From assembly GCA_018136815.1 (NCBI GenBank), contig CM030934.1:5324272-5388271 (forward strand): DNA of 64,000 bases. Direction: 5' to 3'. The notes below the pieces were generated by a model, which saw nothing but the letters and a program-made list of their open reading frames with translations, ran no database searches and was not told the origin of the DNA. The stretch is from Isochrysis galbana. Lineage: Eukaryota > Haptophyta > Isochrysidales > Isochrysidaceae. This document shows, piece by piece, positions 31,616-42,001 of the stretch. The translations under genes and the position numbers were made by a program. Within the stretch, counting starts at the first letter, position 1. Each line of letters begins with the position of its first letter.

Positions 31616-32400
31616 TGAAGTCGGGCGTGCAAAGGTGACGGATTGGAGGTTACGGATGGAACAGGAGGGACCGAACGGGACGGAAGGTAGGCGGCGGCAG
31701 GCACGGCATTTCGGCCATTGGCGGGCGGGACGGGCAGACCATCTTCCATGGTTGGAGGATGGATGGCGGGCAGTGGCGAGGGCGAGCGCGAAGACGGAGC
31801 GGACATAGCGGATATCGAGGGTGAGTGGGTGAGTGAGTGGATTTGGTTGGTGTTGTAAGATTGCTTGTTACGACTGAGCGAGAGCGAGAGCGAAAACGAG
31901 GGAGCGGGGAGCGACTGGGGCGAGGGACGAAGGCGACAGAGGCCGACAGGATACCAATCCGACGAGTCCGACAACAATCCGAGACACGCACACTCGACTT
32001 TCACCCAACATTCCTCCACACTAACGTATTTTTTCCACCTGGGCGGGGAAGACACAGAAGGAAGGAAACAAGGAAGAGAAAGCCGACAAGAGAGCGACGA
32101 TGCGACGGAAGAGCCGACGGCGAACGGCGGTTACCGCGAACGAGTAGGTAGAAAGTAAGGAGGGAATCTACGTGCGTAAACCGAAAGGGGCGAGAGGGTA
32201 GGCTTCGCGCGGGGGAAAGGTCCGCAGCGACGAACACCTACGACGAGAGCGAGAACGAGCGCGGGGGAACGACAGCAAGGAGGGACCAAAGGCAGAGCAA
32301 GGCCCAAGGTGCAAAGGAGCGAAACAGGAGCGAGACGGGCCACAAAGGGGCGCAACGGCAAGGAGCGAGGGGCGAGTTACGAATGAAGAGTTCTACAAAT
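31616..32400 (-). mobile_element. Retroelement leader and gag start, minus-strand copy
   Basis: On the minus strand the same blocks recur (GATTCCCTCCTTACTTTC, CGTCGCTCTCTTGTCGG, ATACGTTAGTGTGGAGG). They are followed by an ATG at 31806 starting MSAPSSRSPSPLPAIHPP. This copy is more diverged downstream than the plus copy. The two gag starts converge and meet near 31615. Confidence 0.55.
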
Positions 32401-33461
32401 TACGAGTAAAAATCCGCGGCAACAAGAACGACTGGGCTCGAAGATCGAAGACGCCTAAGGTCGGAAGTCGATCGCGGATGCGACAAAAGGGCCACCTCTG
32501 CTGCCCCGGCAGCATCCGGGCCGTTCGTCGCTGCAGCACTCTCGCAAGCTGCAGCACTCCCGCAACACTGGGAATGCGGGACGCTAAGCCTTCGCCTTCT
32601 GAAGAGCCCAGCCGGAGAGCGCCTGACTCACCACTGGTTGCCAAATCTGCGACACCACTGACTTCGGACTTCGGGCGCTCGACTGGCGACCGGCGACCTC
32701 AACGGCCTCAGCAGCATCCTCGCAGTTTGTCGCTGCACCACTCCACCAACCCCGGGAGTGCGCAACGCTACCCCTTCGCCGTCTGAAGGAGCCTAGGCCC
32801 CAGACATGACCATGAATGCAAGCCGGGGCGCTCAGATGACCCGCCCGCCCGCCCCCGGGCTTTGCCGGGGTCTCTGCAGGGCCTGCAGGGACATCTTCAC
32901 CTGCGTCTTCACCTGCGTCGGCGTGCGGCATCGGCCAGCGGCTCAGTGCAGGTGCGCATCTTCCCAGTTGGAAAATTTTTTTATTTCCACATCTCCATCT
33001 CCTTCCCTGCCCCCCTTCGTTCCTTTTTCTTCGGTGTCCGGGGTCCGACCCTGGTACACTACCAAGGGCCTAGTTTGGAGCATGGGTTCTGGGCAGGCCT
33101 TGTGTACTTCTTGTGTGTTGTTTGTTGCTCGTTGTCGCATGTCGCATGGGTAGTGGTAGTGGGTAGATGTGTAGGCGTGGGGCGTGGGCGTGGGTGTCCC
33201 CGGGTTCCACTTGAGATTTTTGGCCTCGCTGCGTAGTGTGTTTAGCGTGTCTTGCTCGTGTCTAATGTGGCTCGGGTTTGGGAGATTTACCCAACAAGAA
33301 AGGTAAACCCTGAGCGGCAAGAAGTGAAAGTGCGTAAAAAAAAGTGCTTTTGACACTTTTCTAAACTGTTCGTTGCACTATGGGCGCGGGGGGTTAGAAT
33401 AGTAAATAATAAGTACTAGAGCAGTGGTGGCTAGGAGCTGCGGTGGTGGGCGGCGGCGGCG
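32401..33461. other. Spacer with an internal duplication and a repeat A copy
   Basis: No gene is supported. Two related blocks (TCGTCGCTGCAGCACTC near 32525 and TGTCGCTGCACCACTCC near 32727, each followed by CCTTCGCC and GTCTGAAG-like words) form a diverged direct duplication. Repeat family A lies at 32985-33110. Confidence 0.45.
32985..33110 (+). repeat. Dispersed repeat family A, partial copy
   Basis: It matches the central part of the family (CATCTCCATCTCCTTCCCTG, TTCGGTGTCCGGGGTCCG, TACACTACCAAGGGCCTAG). The A-rich 5' part is replaced by a T run. Confidence 0.55.
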
Positions 33462-34115
33462 ATGGCCGACGAGGTGACAGTGCAGCGCATCGGTGTCTCG
33501 CCGAACAACTGCGCGCTCGAGGAGCCGATCACGCTCGAGATGGACTTCACTGTGCCACGCGACCTCGACCATGCTCTCTGGCGCCTGCGGGTGTGCGGCC
33601 ACATTCCCCCATCCGTACCCGCAGCTCTGTTCAGTGTCCTCACAGCGACTCTTCTCCCCCTTCTCCTCTTCCTTCTTCCCTCGCAGTTCATCGCCGACAC
33701 GGCGGGCTGTCGAAAGATCGTCGGTGCGCGCTGGCCGTGTCGGCTGCTTGGGTAGGGGAAGCCGGGCCGTTGCAGCCCACCCCCAGCCCGCCCACTTTGT
33801 CGTTGGTAGAACTCGGCACCACTGACATAACCCACTACAATGTCGGGCCGGCATCGATGCGTTTTCATGTCGACTCTGTCAACGTGTCGCACCTGAAGCG
33901 TCATGTGCTCTCGAATGTTGGGCTCTTCACGGTACGGCCCTTCCCATCCCGTTTGCCCTAATGTATGCTTTCTAATGTGCTCATGCGCCGCACATACTGT
34001 GCAGGCAACACTCTTAGCCGGTGAGGAGGAGATTGTACAGGTCTCAATGGTTGTGCAAGTGACGCCGGACACATCGGGTCAGCTCTTCCGCTCAATTTAC
34101 AATCCTTTGGAGTGA
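33462..34115 (+). CDS. Small four-exon beta-sandwich protein, family not named
   Basis: Exons 33462-33590, 33687-33723, 33810-33931 and 34005-34115 join in phase to give 132 residues, starting MADEVTVQRIGVSPNNCALEEP and ending RSIYNPLE. The spliced product is coherent: ITLEMDFTVPRDLDHALWRL, FIADTAGCRKIVELGTTDI, VLSNVGLFTATLLAGEEE and VSMVVQVTPD. The alternation of short strands and the start V-x-V-x-x-I-x-V followed by P-I-T-L-E-x-x-F resemble the immunoglobulin-like fold of the histone chaperone ASF1. It is shorter than ASF1 and lacks its YVGSAE and acidic-tail features, so I only propose a similar fold. The four clean splice joins make the gene itself well supported. Confidence 0.65.
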
Positions 34116-35230
34116 GCGGACCTCGTGGTGTCCCTTGGCCCGCCGCTGCAAGCAGTTGTGGTGCCGTGATTGGCTTGCTTCTTCGACACCGGTCAACCAA
34201 CCTTGCATCACGTGCCTGTAGCAGTAGCATACAGTGCGTAGTACGATCCGTGCCTGTCATTTCAATGAAGATTGAGGTGGTTTCCATACCTCCCCTGCTG
34301 AGTGCAATATGCTCGGATTGCGCTTTGGGGCTGGCCGCATTCGAGCACATGATAAGTGCGATGTGCATACGTCATGTACTTGTAGGTGTGCATTTGTGCC
34401 GCACAAACCAAAAGCACGAAACGGGTGCTGCTACATCAGCGGGAGGACGAAATGCACGCCTCGTATGGCCGAGCGCGCGCTAGCGCCCTGTCGTACCCTG
34501 TCGCCCTAGACCTATACCCATAATAAAACGCTATAGCCACAGCTATAGAAACTGAAACTGCTGAGCTATGCGCTATAGATAGAGCGCGTGCCGTGACCAC
34601 TCCCGATTCCCAGGCGACTCTCACCACCACGCCCCACTTGAGGCGCCCCACGCCGCCAGAGACGGCGCGCGCTACAGAGCCCTCACGCCGCCCATATCAA
34701 GCTAATCGCGTCAATCCGCACATGCACATGCACATGCTGCAACCTGCTGCTGAGCTTGAGCCCCCACTTCCGCCCACTTTCACTTGCCACATGTTACCCA
34801 CCCCTTTTCTATGGGTGGTGTGTACCTCTCCCCAGTGCAAATATTCTGTCCCTCCCTCTTCGTCGCTGAGCAGTAGGCCCGTTTCCTTCTACGAAGACTA
34901 CATCACGAAAACATGACAAAAATAAAACAAGCCATAAGGGTCAAGGCTAATTTGTCTTTGTCTTTGCCCAAGTGCCAAGTGCCAAGTGCTAAGTGTGAAC
35001 GTTCGGTTTCATAGTACTACTAACCGTCATTCACACCAGGTGTAAGGAGGCGCCTCTTTTATTCGGACCTCGTTCTCCCTCCCACCCTGTACCCTAAGTG
35101 TGCTGTGAGGAGGCCGTGCAGCGATCAGAATATCTACAAGGCCATTTAACCGTCGGAAGTCCGAACACAAGGCTAACCTTCCCTCAACAAGTGTGAACTT
35201 CGTTTTCACAGATGTCCGCATACCGCTGTT
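34116..35230. other. Intergenic, nothing recognised
   Basis: No conserved protein or RNA gene was seen. The stretch 34900-35010 is AT-richer, with short GTGCCAAGTGC repeats near 34971-34990. The last 200 bp are upstream of the thioesterase. Confidence 0.4.
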
Positions 35231-35854
35231 ATGCGCGCGGCTGCGCTGTGCGGCATCGCGTGGGCGGCTCCTCGGCTGGGCGCGGCGGCGCTCGCAGCGT
35301 GTGCCAGTCTGCCATCGAGGGAGACGCCAGCGCAAACACCATCTACCGAGCTGCGACTTGCACCTCAAGGCGCGCCTCGAAGTCCAGCGGAGCTCTACTG
35401 CCGCGTGCCCGCAGCTGGCGTCCCACCCGAGCGAGCTGATTGCACCTCGCACTTCATCTACTCGAAGCTGTTGGAGGGTGAGATCGAGGACTTCCGCATC
35501 TTTGTCGATGAGATCCAGCCAGACCGCCTAACAGCACTCGTCCGCTTTGGAGACCGCGTCACGGGCGTTCCAGGATTCGTGCACGGCGGCCTGACAGCCT
35601 CTGTATGCGACGAGCTCTTTGGTTGCATCACCAGGCTGCGCAAACCAGACTCCGTTGGTGGCACCTTCTTCACCGCGCGCTTAGAAGTCGACTATCGTGC
35701 GCCGGTTCCATCGGGAACGACGGCACTTGTGCACGTCGAGACGGCGCCTCTGGATGGAAGAAAGTTGTGGATGACAGCACGGATGGAGGACGCCTCTAGC
35801 GGGCTGCTGCTGCTGGAGTCTAAGAGCCTCTTTGTACTCGCCAGGCCAAAGTGA
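35231..35854 (+). CDS. Hotdog-fold acyl-CoA thioesterase, PaaI/THEM4-like
   Basis: A single exon of 207 residues from the ATG at 35231. The first ~35 residues (MRAAALCGIAWAAPRLGAAA) are Arg/Ala-rich with no acidic residue until E31, consistent with a mitochondrial or plastid transit peptide. The hotdog domain occupies residues ~75-205. The signature HGGLTASVCDELFG (118-131) supplies the long helix with the acidic catalytic residue, here D127. FFTARLEVDYRAPVPSGT is the conserved strand pair. Members hydrolyse acyl-CoA thioesters. The C-terminal LLLLESKSLFVLA ends the fold as expected. Chain-length preference cannot be read from the sequence. Confidence 0.85.
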   Translation: MRAAALCGIAWAAPRLGAAALAACASLPSRETPAQTPSTELRLAPQGAPRSPAELYCRVPAAGVPPERADCTSHFIYSKLLEGEIEDFRIFVDEIQPDRLTALVRFGDRVTGVPGFVHGGLTASVCDELFGCITRLRKPDSVGGTFFTARLEVDYRAPVPSGTTALVHVETAPLDGRKLWMTARMEDASSGLLLLESKSLFVLARPK

Positions 35855-36519
35855 GCTTATGGGCATCCTGTCATTATGTCTGCGGTGAGCTGGAGCTGTA
35901 TCTAGTGGCAGCATCGCGTCTCGGCTTTCCTGGTTGAGCCCCGTCCAATTACGACAAAAAAGATGCCATGGGGCCAACATGGTTGCGGCACGCCGGAGTG
36001 CATAATGTACCTCTACTAGCAAGCCGTTTGCTACTGCTGGTGATCGGAATGCATCCCAAGCTGGCGTGTCTGGACCTGCTGCCTACTAAGAATCAAAGAT
36101 AATGTTGACTTTTCCTGCCCACTGCCCAGTGCAAGCATCCCGGGCAGCGAAGGTAGTGGAACGAGTGATGGAACCTGAAACTGGAGAGACCGGTGCCTTA
36201 TTCCCCCGTCCCCGGGTGGTACCCGGGGACTTTCGATGTCGAGCGCCTTAAGAGACAAATTGTAATAAAAATAATTTAATATTCTTACCGCACATGCGGT
36301 ACCGCACACGCGGCCGCGGACCCACTACATTTTTCACGCAGCAAACTTTCTACAGCCCCACTCTTGCGGCCGTTCTCCCCCCGCCATCAGACGACTCCCC
36401 CCGTGCACTGCTAGGGGGATAGGGGTGAAGGGCTTAGATGTGGTCCGGTGGGCGGAACTCTCGCTCACGCCCCCCCTTCTCCGCGCCCTCTCTCCCCTCT
36501 CCTGCGGCACGCGCGATGG

Positions 36520-37095
36520 CGCGCCTGCGACAAGCCTCCAGCTGCCCTCTGCGCCCCCTGGAGGCTCTTGGATCTTGGAGGTTGGAGGCCAGTTCAGGTT
36601 CAGGGGGCAGAGGAGGCTGGGGCTGGGCCCCGGCCTCCCCTGGGCCCCGGCCTCCCCTGCCTCCTGCCTCTCCCTCGCTGGCGCTCCTGAGCCTCAGGGC
36701 CCCCCACTCTGCACCTGTTTGCTTGTCAACAAGTAACAAGTGGGGAGGAGGGTTTGGAGCAATGCGCAATGGGTTGGCCACGCCGGGCCAGGAGCCAGGA
36801 CAAGCGAATCGAAATCAGGCGAGTCCGTAGGCAAGGGAGTGAGTGAGCAGGGCAATCCGCTCCTGGCAAGCCATAAGGCATGCCAGGAGGATGGGTGGTG
36901 GGTGGTTCTTGTGGTCTGGGCCAGAATGAGATGATTGCCCAGCCCAGAGCCTAGGTCGTTTGCCTTCATTTGGTACCGAGTAGGGGCTGAGGTTGGTTGT
37001 ACGGGCCCACACCGCGAGGTGTCCGCCATGGAGTGAGGGGGGCGCGAGGCCCCGATCGACCATTGACCCCCACTTATAAGTCTCATAAAAGTAGG
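36520..37095 (+). repeat. Dispersed repeat family C, copy 2
   Basis: Same ordered blocks as 22020-22450 (CAGGGGGCAGAGGAGGCTGGGG, a purine-rich middle, GGGGGCGCGAGGCCCC, TAAAAGTAGGTTG). This copy is longer, with extra internal sequence. Confidence 0.6.
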
Positions 37096-37212
37096 TTGCG
37101 AAGAGCGAGCAGCAGGCGGCGAGAGGCGAGAGTGCGAGAGTGAGAGTGTGGGAGAGCGGAATTCGTCGGTCCCTTCCTTTCTAGTGCTACTGCATCGAGG
37201 GCGGCGGTAGTC

Positions 37213-37420
37213 GCTAAAAAAAAACATCTGAAGATTCTGGGCTACACACCTACCGTCTACAGGACTCACCCCCTCTATCTCCATATCTCCATCGCCCTTA
37301 TCTTCCCTCTCTCCACCTCCTCCCCTGCCCCCCTTCTTTCCTTTTTCTTTGGTTTCCGGGGTCCGACCTCGGTGCACTACCTGAGGTCTGGTTTGGAGTG
37401 TGGTGTTCAGGCAGGCCTTT
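37213..37420 (+). repeat. Dispersed repeat family A, full copy
   Basis: It begins with an A run and CATCTGAAGATTCTGGGC. It then matches 11905-12130 through the CCTTATCTTCCCTCTCTCC tract to GTGCACTACCTGAGGTCTGG. Confidence 0.65.
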
Positions 37421-38469
37421 TGGTGTTTCTTTCACGCATGTCTTGTTCCCTCGGCCATGCTTTGTCGGATGGGTCTCGTCTAGGTCGCGTCGCTACCAGT
37501 GATGTCCTCCCTTGCCGGTTGTGTTGGTGTTTTATTCGTCTTCTTCGCCCCGGGGTCTCCGGGCCGATGTGGCTTTTCCATAGATGTGTCACCACTCTTC
37601 TGGTGTCTTGCGCGGCGAATAGCTCGTTGTCCACGCGCACATCGCGGCGGTAGTCGCTAGCAACTAACTCCTCGTCTTTCTACGCCGGCCGCGGCGCCCA
37701 CGCTGCGACTTCTCCACGGTCTTCTCCAGCCGCTGCCGCCGCGCTTCTTCTGCAGTTGCAGTGTTACAGTTGCCGCTCCGCCTCCTCGAGGCGGGTTTTG
37801 CGCGCCTCGGCGGCCGTTCTCCGCTTCCTCGCCGCGCTCACCTCCGTTTGCATGGGCTGGTTCTCGTGTTCTCATCGCCTGGCGCCTGGCGCTGGCGGTC
37901 TGGCGGTGCGGCACTAGGCACCGCGGCAGCGGCCTCCGCCATCCCATCCGCCATCGCTTTTGCTCCCCACTGCCGCCAGCTACCCGCCGCGCGCAGGTAG
38001 TCGCAATTCGTGGTCCCATCGACGAGCGGTCCGGAAGGGACAAAAGCAAAAATGGGCAGTGGAGAGCGAATAATTACCGGTAGCGAATCGTCGACGAAAC
38101 ACGCTCTACATAGGAGATAAAGTAGATGTAGTAGATAGATATCGATATCGTGGGATTTCCCTCTTTTCTCGCAGTCTTGTATCTACGAGTAGTAGTAAAG
38201 AAGGTCAACTAGTAGAGCACTATTCGAGTGCCATTGAGTTTATCACATCGAGTACAAGTACTTTGGTGATGATGGAGTTTCTTACAAAATCTTTCGATCC
38301 CTTCATCTCTCCTTTCTCTTCCTTCTTTCCCATCGTCTCCGCCCCTCTTTTCGCGGGCGCCTCCCTTGCCTCCGCGCTCTCCACCTCTCCCCCGCCGCCT
38401 CCCCCCCCCCCCCTTCCCTCTACCGCTCAGCACACGCGCCTCTGCTGCTCCCGCTCTCATCGAGACACC

Positions 38470-38900
38470 ATGCTCGAGCCGCGCTTGCAGCCGCCCAAGC
38501 CGCCAGTCAGGCCTCGGCCGCGTGCGGCATTTGTAGCGGCGGCAAAGGCGAAGGCTGTCCCCGAAGGACAGAGCGAGCCGCCTGCGCGGCCGAGCTTCTC
38601 GATGGGTAGTGTGTTCGAGGGGGATCGACTGCAGACCATCTTCTACCTAATCTTCATGGTGCGCAGGCCCATCTTCCGCCCGTCGCAGTCCTCTTCTCAC
38701 CCATACTACTTACGACTCGTGTGCTGCACCCACGCGCAGTTCTACCTGGCAACATTCGTGCGCACTCTGCGCCAGCCAGAGGAGTATTTCTTAAGCAAAC
38801 GGATCGAGGACCACCTCTTGGGCGACGCGCTTGACAGCGTCGCCTCGATCTCGGACATCTACGCGTGGGGAGAGGAGCGGCTGCTGCCTGGCCTGTTGCC
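38470..38900 (+). CDS. 5' part of a polycystin/TRP-like channel gene, cut by an assembly gap
   Basis: The ATG at 38470 starts MLEPRLQPPKPPVRPRPRAA. An 81-nt intron (38659-38739, GTGCGC...GCGCAG) has no in-frame stop, but removing it joins IFYLIFM to FYLATFVRT and makes one continuous membrane segment. The next residues, RQPEEYFLSKRIEDHLL and ASISDIYAWGEERLLPGLL, look like the start of the extracellular domain that follows the first membrane helix in polycystin-2-type channels (dfW...LL-x-x-L). The coding sequence runs into unknown bases at 38901. Nothing after the gap continues it. Either the rest is in the gap or the retrotransposon beside it interrupts it. The family call rests on ~60 residues. 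Confidence 0.5.
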
Positions 38901-39000
38901 NNNNNNNNNNNNNNNNNNNNNNNNNNNNNNNNNNNNNNNNNNNNNNNNNNNNNNNNNNNNNNNNNNNNNNNNNNNNNNNNNNNNNNNNNNNNNNNNNNNN
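38901..39000. other. Assembly gap (100 N)
   Basis: Exactly 100 unknown bases, a conventional placeholder for a gap of unknown size. It removes the 5' end of the left LTR. If the LTR starts at the TG at 48320 in the right copy, at least about 250 bp of LTR are missing here. Confidence 0.95.
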
Positions 39001-39907
39001 TCGAGTTACCTTGTGAAGGCTTGTTTAGCTTCTTGCAAGGCTTGTTGTTTCTTGTTGAGTTCCGGTTCTTGCTTGGGATTTGCTCACTTTCACTTTCGTT
39101 GTCGTTGTCGTCCAGGCCTGTTCTTCGTAGGTTCCGCTTGGCTTGGTTAGGGTTTCGTTGCCTTCCGGCGTTTGGCGTTCGTCTTGGCGTTCGGAAATTT
39201 CCTCTCACATTCCCTAGGTCCGCTACCCTTGGCTTGTAGGTCCTTGCTTCTTTCTTCTCGGTCAAGGTTTTGGCGAGCGAGTCGGTTGCTCTAGCCGCTC
39301 GAGATTTGAGGTTTAATTTGCCATCTCCCCTTGGAGATCGGTGTAGGTTCGCTTCCTAGGTGAGGGAATCTTTCCCCTTGATGCAAGTTACATGCAAGCC
39401 CTTGGCCCCTTTGGTGTTTCTTCCCCTTGGTTGCTACTCAGGGTTGTTCGTTAGAAGCGTCTAGAAGGTTCACGCTCAACGGCAAGATTTATTCGGTCGT
39501 GAAGATATCTCGTCGCGATCTGTATCCAAAGTGATCGCCGTGGTCGCGCGACATGACGCTCCCCTTCGGACTCTCCGCTACGTGGGAAGTTACAACGGAG
39601 ACACGCTCCGGCCGTCGCTGCGGAGTCTCTCTCTCTCTCGCTCTCTCTCTCCGTCTCTCGCGACGTGTTTGAGTTATCGGTGATTTGGGGTCGCGGTTGC
39701 TTGATAATTTGCTTGGTTTGGGTGAATGATTCCGGTGTGTTCGTGAGTCGGTGTATCCTGTTGTTCTCAGCTTCGTTGTCCGTCGTTGTTCGCTGCGTCG
39801 CTGCACTCAAGCAGCTTAGGCTCCCTCCCTGAGGGAAGAGTTCTTTGTAGGTCTAACAATCTCTTACAACCCATCACACTAGGGCCGCTAGGAGCGCCTC
39901 GCCGCCC
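39001..39907 (+). repeat. 5' LTR (left end lost in gap)
   Basis: This direct repeat of 48569-49475 starts TCGAGTTACCTTGTGAAGG and ends GGAGCGCCTCGCCGCCC. I saw no mismatch on reading, and the antisense translations of the two copies are the same. The offset is a constant 9568 bp. Confidence 0.9.
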
Positions 39908-40012
39908 GAGCTTTGGAATCGGGCCCGAGCCCGCTTCTGGGCCGTAGCAGGCTATGCCAAACACCCAAGGGTCTCGGCGGCGTTAGCGAAGTGCCGACCG
40001 GCCGATAATTCA

Positions 40013-40282
40013 ATGGAAATTCCACGGACGGACGATATCAATAGGGGAATCACCGAATGGACGAACGAAAACGGCTGTGCCTTCTGCGCTTTCCGACCTC
40101 ACGCTCCTCCTGGCACTCCAGCCAGCGAAGCCTGGAAATATGGCACGGGAGACGGTGCTCACAACCCCGTCATCTGTCAGCCATATATCCGCTTTCTGTG
40201 TGAGGCTGGCTGCGGAGAGTGCGGATCGGACGAGCACATTCATAAGCTTCTTCGCTCGATGGTCCGGGTTAAGCCTCAGTAG
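40013..40282 (+). CDS. Retrotransposon N-terminal Cys-rich ORF
   Basis: 89 codons from the first ATG after the left LTR leader to a TAG. The protein has clustered Cys and His (GCAFCAF, then VICQPYIRFLCEAGCGECGS and DEHIH), which suggests a zinc-binding module, and a basic end (SMVRVKPQ). It is in the same frame as the next two segments, and the stop context is CAG TAG GGG. It may be the start of a Gag-like product read through at low frequency, or the TAG may be a mutation. No known gag domain is recognised. Confidence 0.5.
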   Translation: MEIPRTDDINRGITEWTNENGCAFCAFRPHAPPGTPASEAWKYGTGDGAHNPVICQPYIRFLCEAGCGECGSDEHIHKLLRSMVRVKPQ

Positions 40283-41941
40283 GGGTCCGGCGGGGTCCCC
40301 GTCCTTCAAACCCTGGCGGAGAACATCGCGGGCGGTGGGCCCGAACGCCACCACCACCATCCCGATCCGATCCCTACGCCGCTTGGGGAGAAGAGCTGTC
40401 GACGCGGCGATTCTCCCCCTGTCTCTAGCTCTATTCAGTCCTCGACGGTGGGAGCCGCCTCGCCGGCTGAAGCCCCCGCCGAACGGCTATCTCGGAAGCC
40501 GGAGTCGACACTTGACCCGGGCTCCTGGAAACAGGTTTGCCCCGGAGATAGTCGCGACCCGACTCTCCGAAATTCGTGTACGTCTACAAGTTCTTCTATT
40601 ACTCCGCACGCTATTAGGATGTTAGGGGCCGATTCTCGCTCGCTGCCCCTCTTGGAATCTATTTCTACGGATACTATGCTGTCTTCGGTTTCTTCTAATT
40701 CTCCTAGGTCTTTCGACGCATCTTCATCCCTGGATTCACCCCCCGACGGCCCTGCCCAAGGGGGTGGGCTAGGTAGATTCGACGCGTCTTCGGTCTCTTC
40801 GTTTCGTAAACAATCGGTTGTGAAGCCCTCGAGGGCTGTCGACTCGGTATCATCTTCTGCTCTAGGTTCTATGGATAGGTCCGACGTGGCCGCTGCCGCG
40901 TCCGAAAACGTTGTTGCTGCTTTACCTGTTTCTGCTCTTTCCCGGCGGGACCCCACTGGAGACCTCTCTCCCAAGGGCCATAGCCGGAGCCGCTCTGCGG
41001 ACAAATTGTCGTTGTCTACCGTAGGTTCTCGTGCAGTGGAGGCGGAGACTAGTTCCTTCTCCTCACCTCTCTCCCCGGTTCGTTATATTTCTCCGTCATC
41101 GTGTTCATTCTCTCGTCTCGAAGTTGCACCTGTTCTCGTTTCCGACCTGGTTCCCGACCCGGAAGGGTCGGCTTCCGGAGTCAATGAAGTTGAAGGTTCC
41201 AAGGGAGCTGCGGCTTTCCGCGCTCACGCCGTGGCCACCCCAGACTCGGGAGACGCAGTGGCCGTCGATTACGATCTCTCGTCGCGCCCCACACGGACGC
41301 CGGCGTCTCCTCTTTCTCTCGGCTCTCCGGAGGATCCCCGTTCCAGGGATCGCCCGCCGGGGCCAACCCCCTTCAGGTCTAGCCCACCGAAACTTCAGGG
41401 CGACGACCCCCTCCCCCTGAATTCTACTGCCGAGGCCATCCACCGGATCGCCGTGGTTGGTTGTTCCTCGGCCGCCAAGTCTACTGAAGCTGCCCGCGCC
41501 CCTACCCGCGAGCTCCAAATGTTAGCCGCCTCCCGTGCCCGGGCTAGCGGTTCCTCCGTCATCTTGCCCCGCCATCTCGCCGAAGCTGCTCTAGCCTTGC
41601 GGCGGCCGCACGCGAGCACTCATTCATCACCCTCTGCCGTACTGCCGACGCATTTTGACGAGCTTTGCGCTGAGTTAGCGGCGATCCACGACGCCGTTAC
41701 GCTCGACGCGGCCGAGGGGATTCCTCCACCCCGCGTTCTAGTCGTCGGTGAAGCTAGCGGGGTCGTGTCTTCGATGTTCCTACTCGCCGGAGCGCACGTC
41801 GCGACGTGCGATCTACGACCGTCGGAGATCGACTACATTCCCCACTTCTGCGGAGATGCTCTTCACATTCAAAACCTCGGTTGGGACCTCGTGGTCGCGC
41901 ATCCGCCGTGCACGTATTTGTCGGCGGTGAGTTGCCAGTAG
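40283..41941 (+). CDS. Retrotransposon middle ORF: Ser-rich region and N-terminal half of methyltransferase-like domain
   Basis: Open in the same frame between two TAG codons; the first internal ATG is at 40619. Most of it is Ser/Pro/Ala-rich and lacks recognisable capsid motifs. From about 41730 it encodes VLVVGEASGVVSSMFLLAGA (SAM-binding motif I), CDLRPSE (acidic motif II), CGDALHIQNLGWDLVVA and HPPCTYLS (motif IV with the catalytic-type PPC). These are the first blocks of a C5-cytosine methyltransferase-like fold of the kind found in phage proteins. The TAG at 41939 falls inside the domain, one base from a TGG codon. Related phage proteins tend to have an aromatic residue around this point. 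That last comparison is from memory of the family, not an alignment. Confidence 0.7.
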   Translation, partial: GSGGVPVLQTLAENIAGGGPERHHHHPDPIPTPLGEKSCRRGDSPPVSSSIQSSTVGAASPAEAPAERLSRKPESTLDPGSWKQVCPGDSRDPTLRNSCTSTSSSITPHAIRMLGADSRSLPLLESISTDTMLSSVSSNSPRSFDASSSLDSPPDGPAQGGGLGRFDASSVSSFRKQSVVKPSRAVDSVSSSALGSMDRSDVAAAASENVVAALPVSALSRRDPTGDLSPKGHSRSRSADKLSLSTVGSRAVEAETSSFSSPLSPVRYISPSSCSFSRLEVAPVLVSDLVPDPEGSASGVNEVEGSKGAAAFRAHAVATPDSGDAVAVDYDLSSRPTRTPASPLSLGSPEDPRSRDRPPGPTPFRSSPPKLQGDDPLPLNSTAEAIHRIAVVGCSSAAKSTEAARAPTRELQMLAASRARASGSSVILPRHLAEAALALRRPHASTHSSPSAVLPTHFDELCAELAAIHDAVTLDAAEGIPPPRVLVVGEASGVVSSMFLLAGAHVATCDLRPSEIDYIPHFCGDALHIQNLGWDLVVAHPPCTYLSAVSCQ

Positions 41942-42001
41942 CTCGATCGGGAACCGGGACGTCGCCAGGCTCTCGAATCCGCCGCTAGAGTCTTCCTCGC
42001 C

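Larger units (their letters stand above)
35855..38469. other. Intergenic repeats; possible small basic protein on the minus strand
   Basis: The region holds repeat C (36520-37095) and repeat A (37213-37420). Between 37660 and 37970 the minus strand has Ala/Arg/Glu-rich frames beginning MADGMAEAAAAVPSAAPP and, in another frame, ending RLEKTVEKSQRGRRGRRR before a stop. They could be exons of a small coiled-coil, nuclear-type protein, but I could not find a convincing splice join. The final 70 bp before the next gene include a C run. Confidence 0.35.

Noticed and set aside
39451..39810. Minus-strand ORF of 119 codons, identical at 49019
   Set aside because: It is an antisense reading of the LTR; identity of the two copies reflects LTR identity, not a gene.
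40280..41941. UAG reassignment to an amino acid in this organism
   Set aside because: LRRC49 and the extended GLTP model end in TAG at plausible C-termini, so UAG acts as a stop; readthrough or mutation explains the retroelement better.
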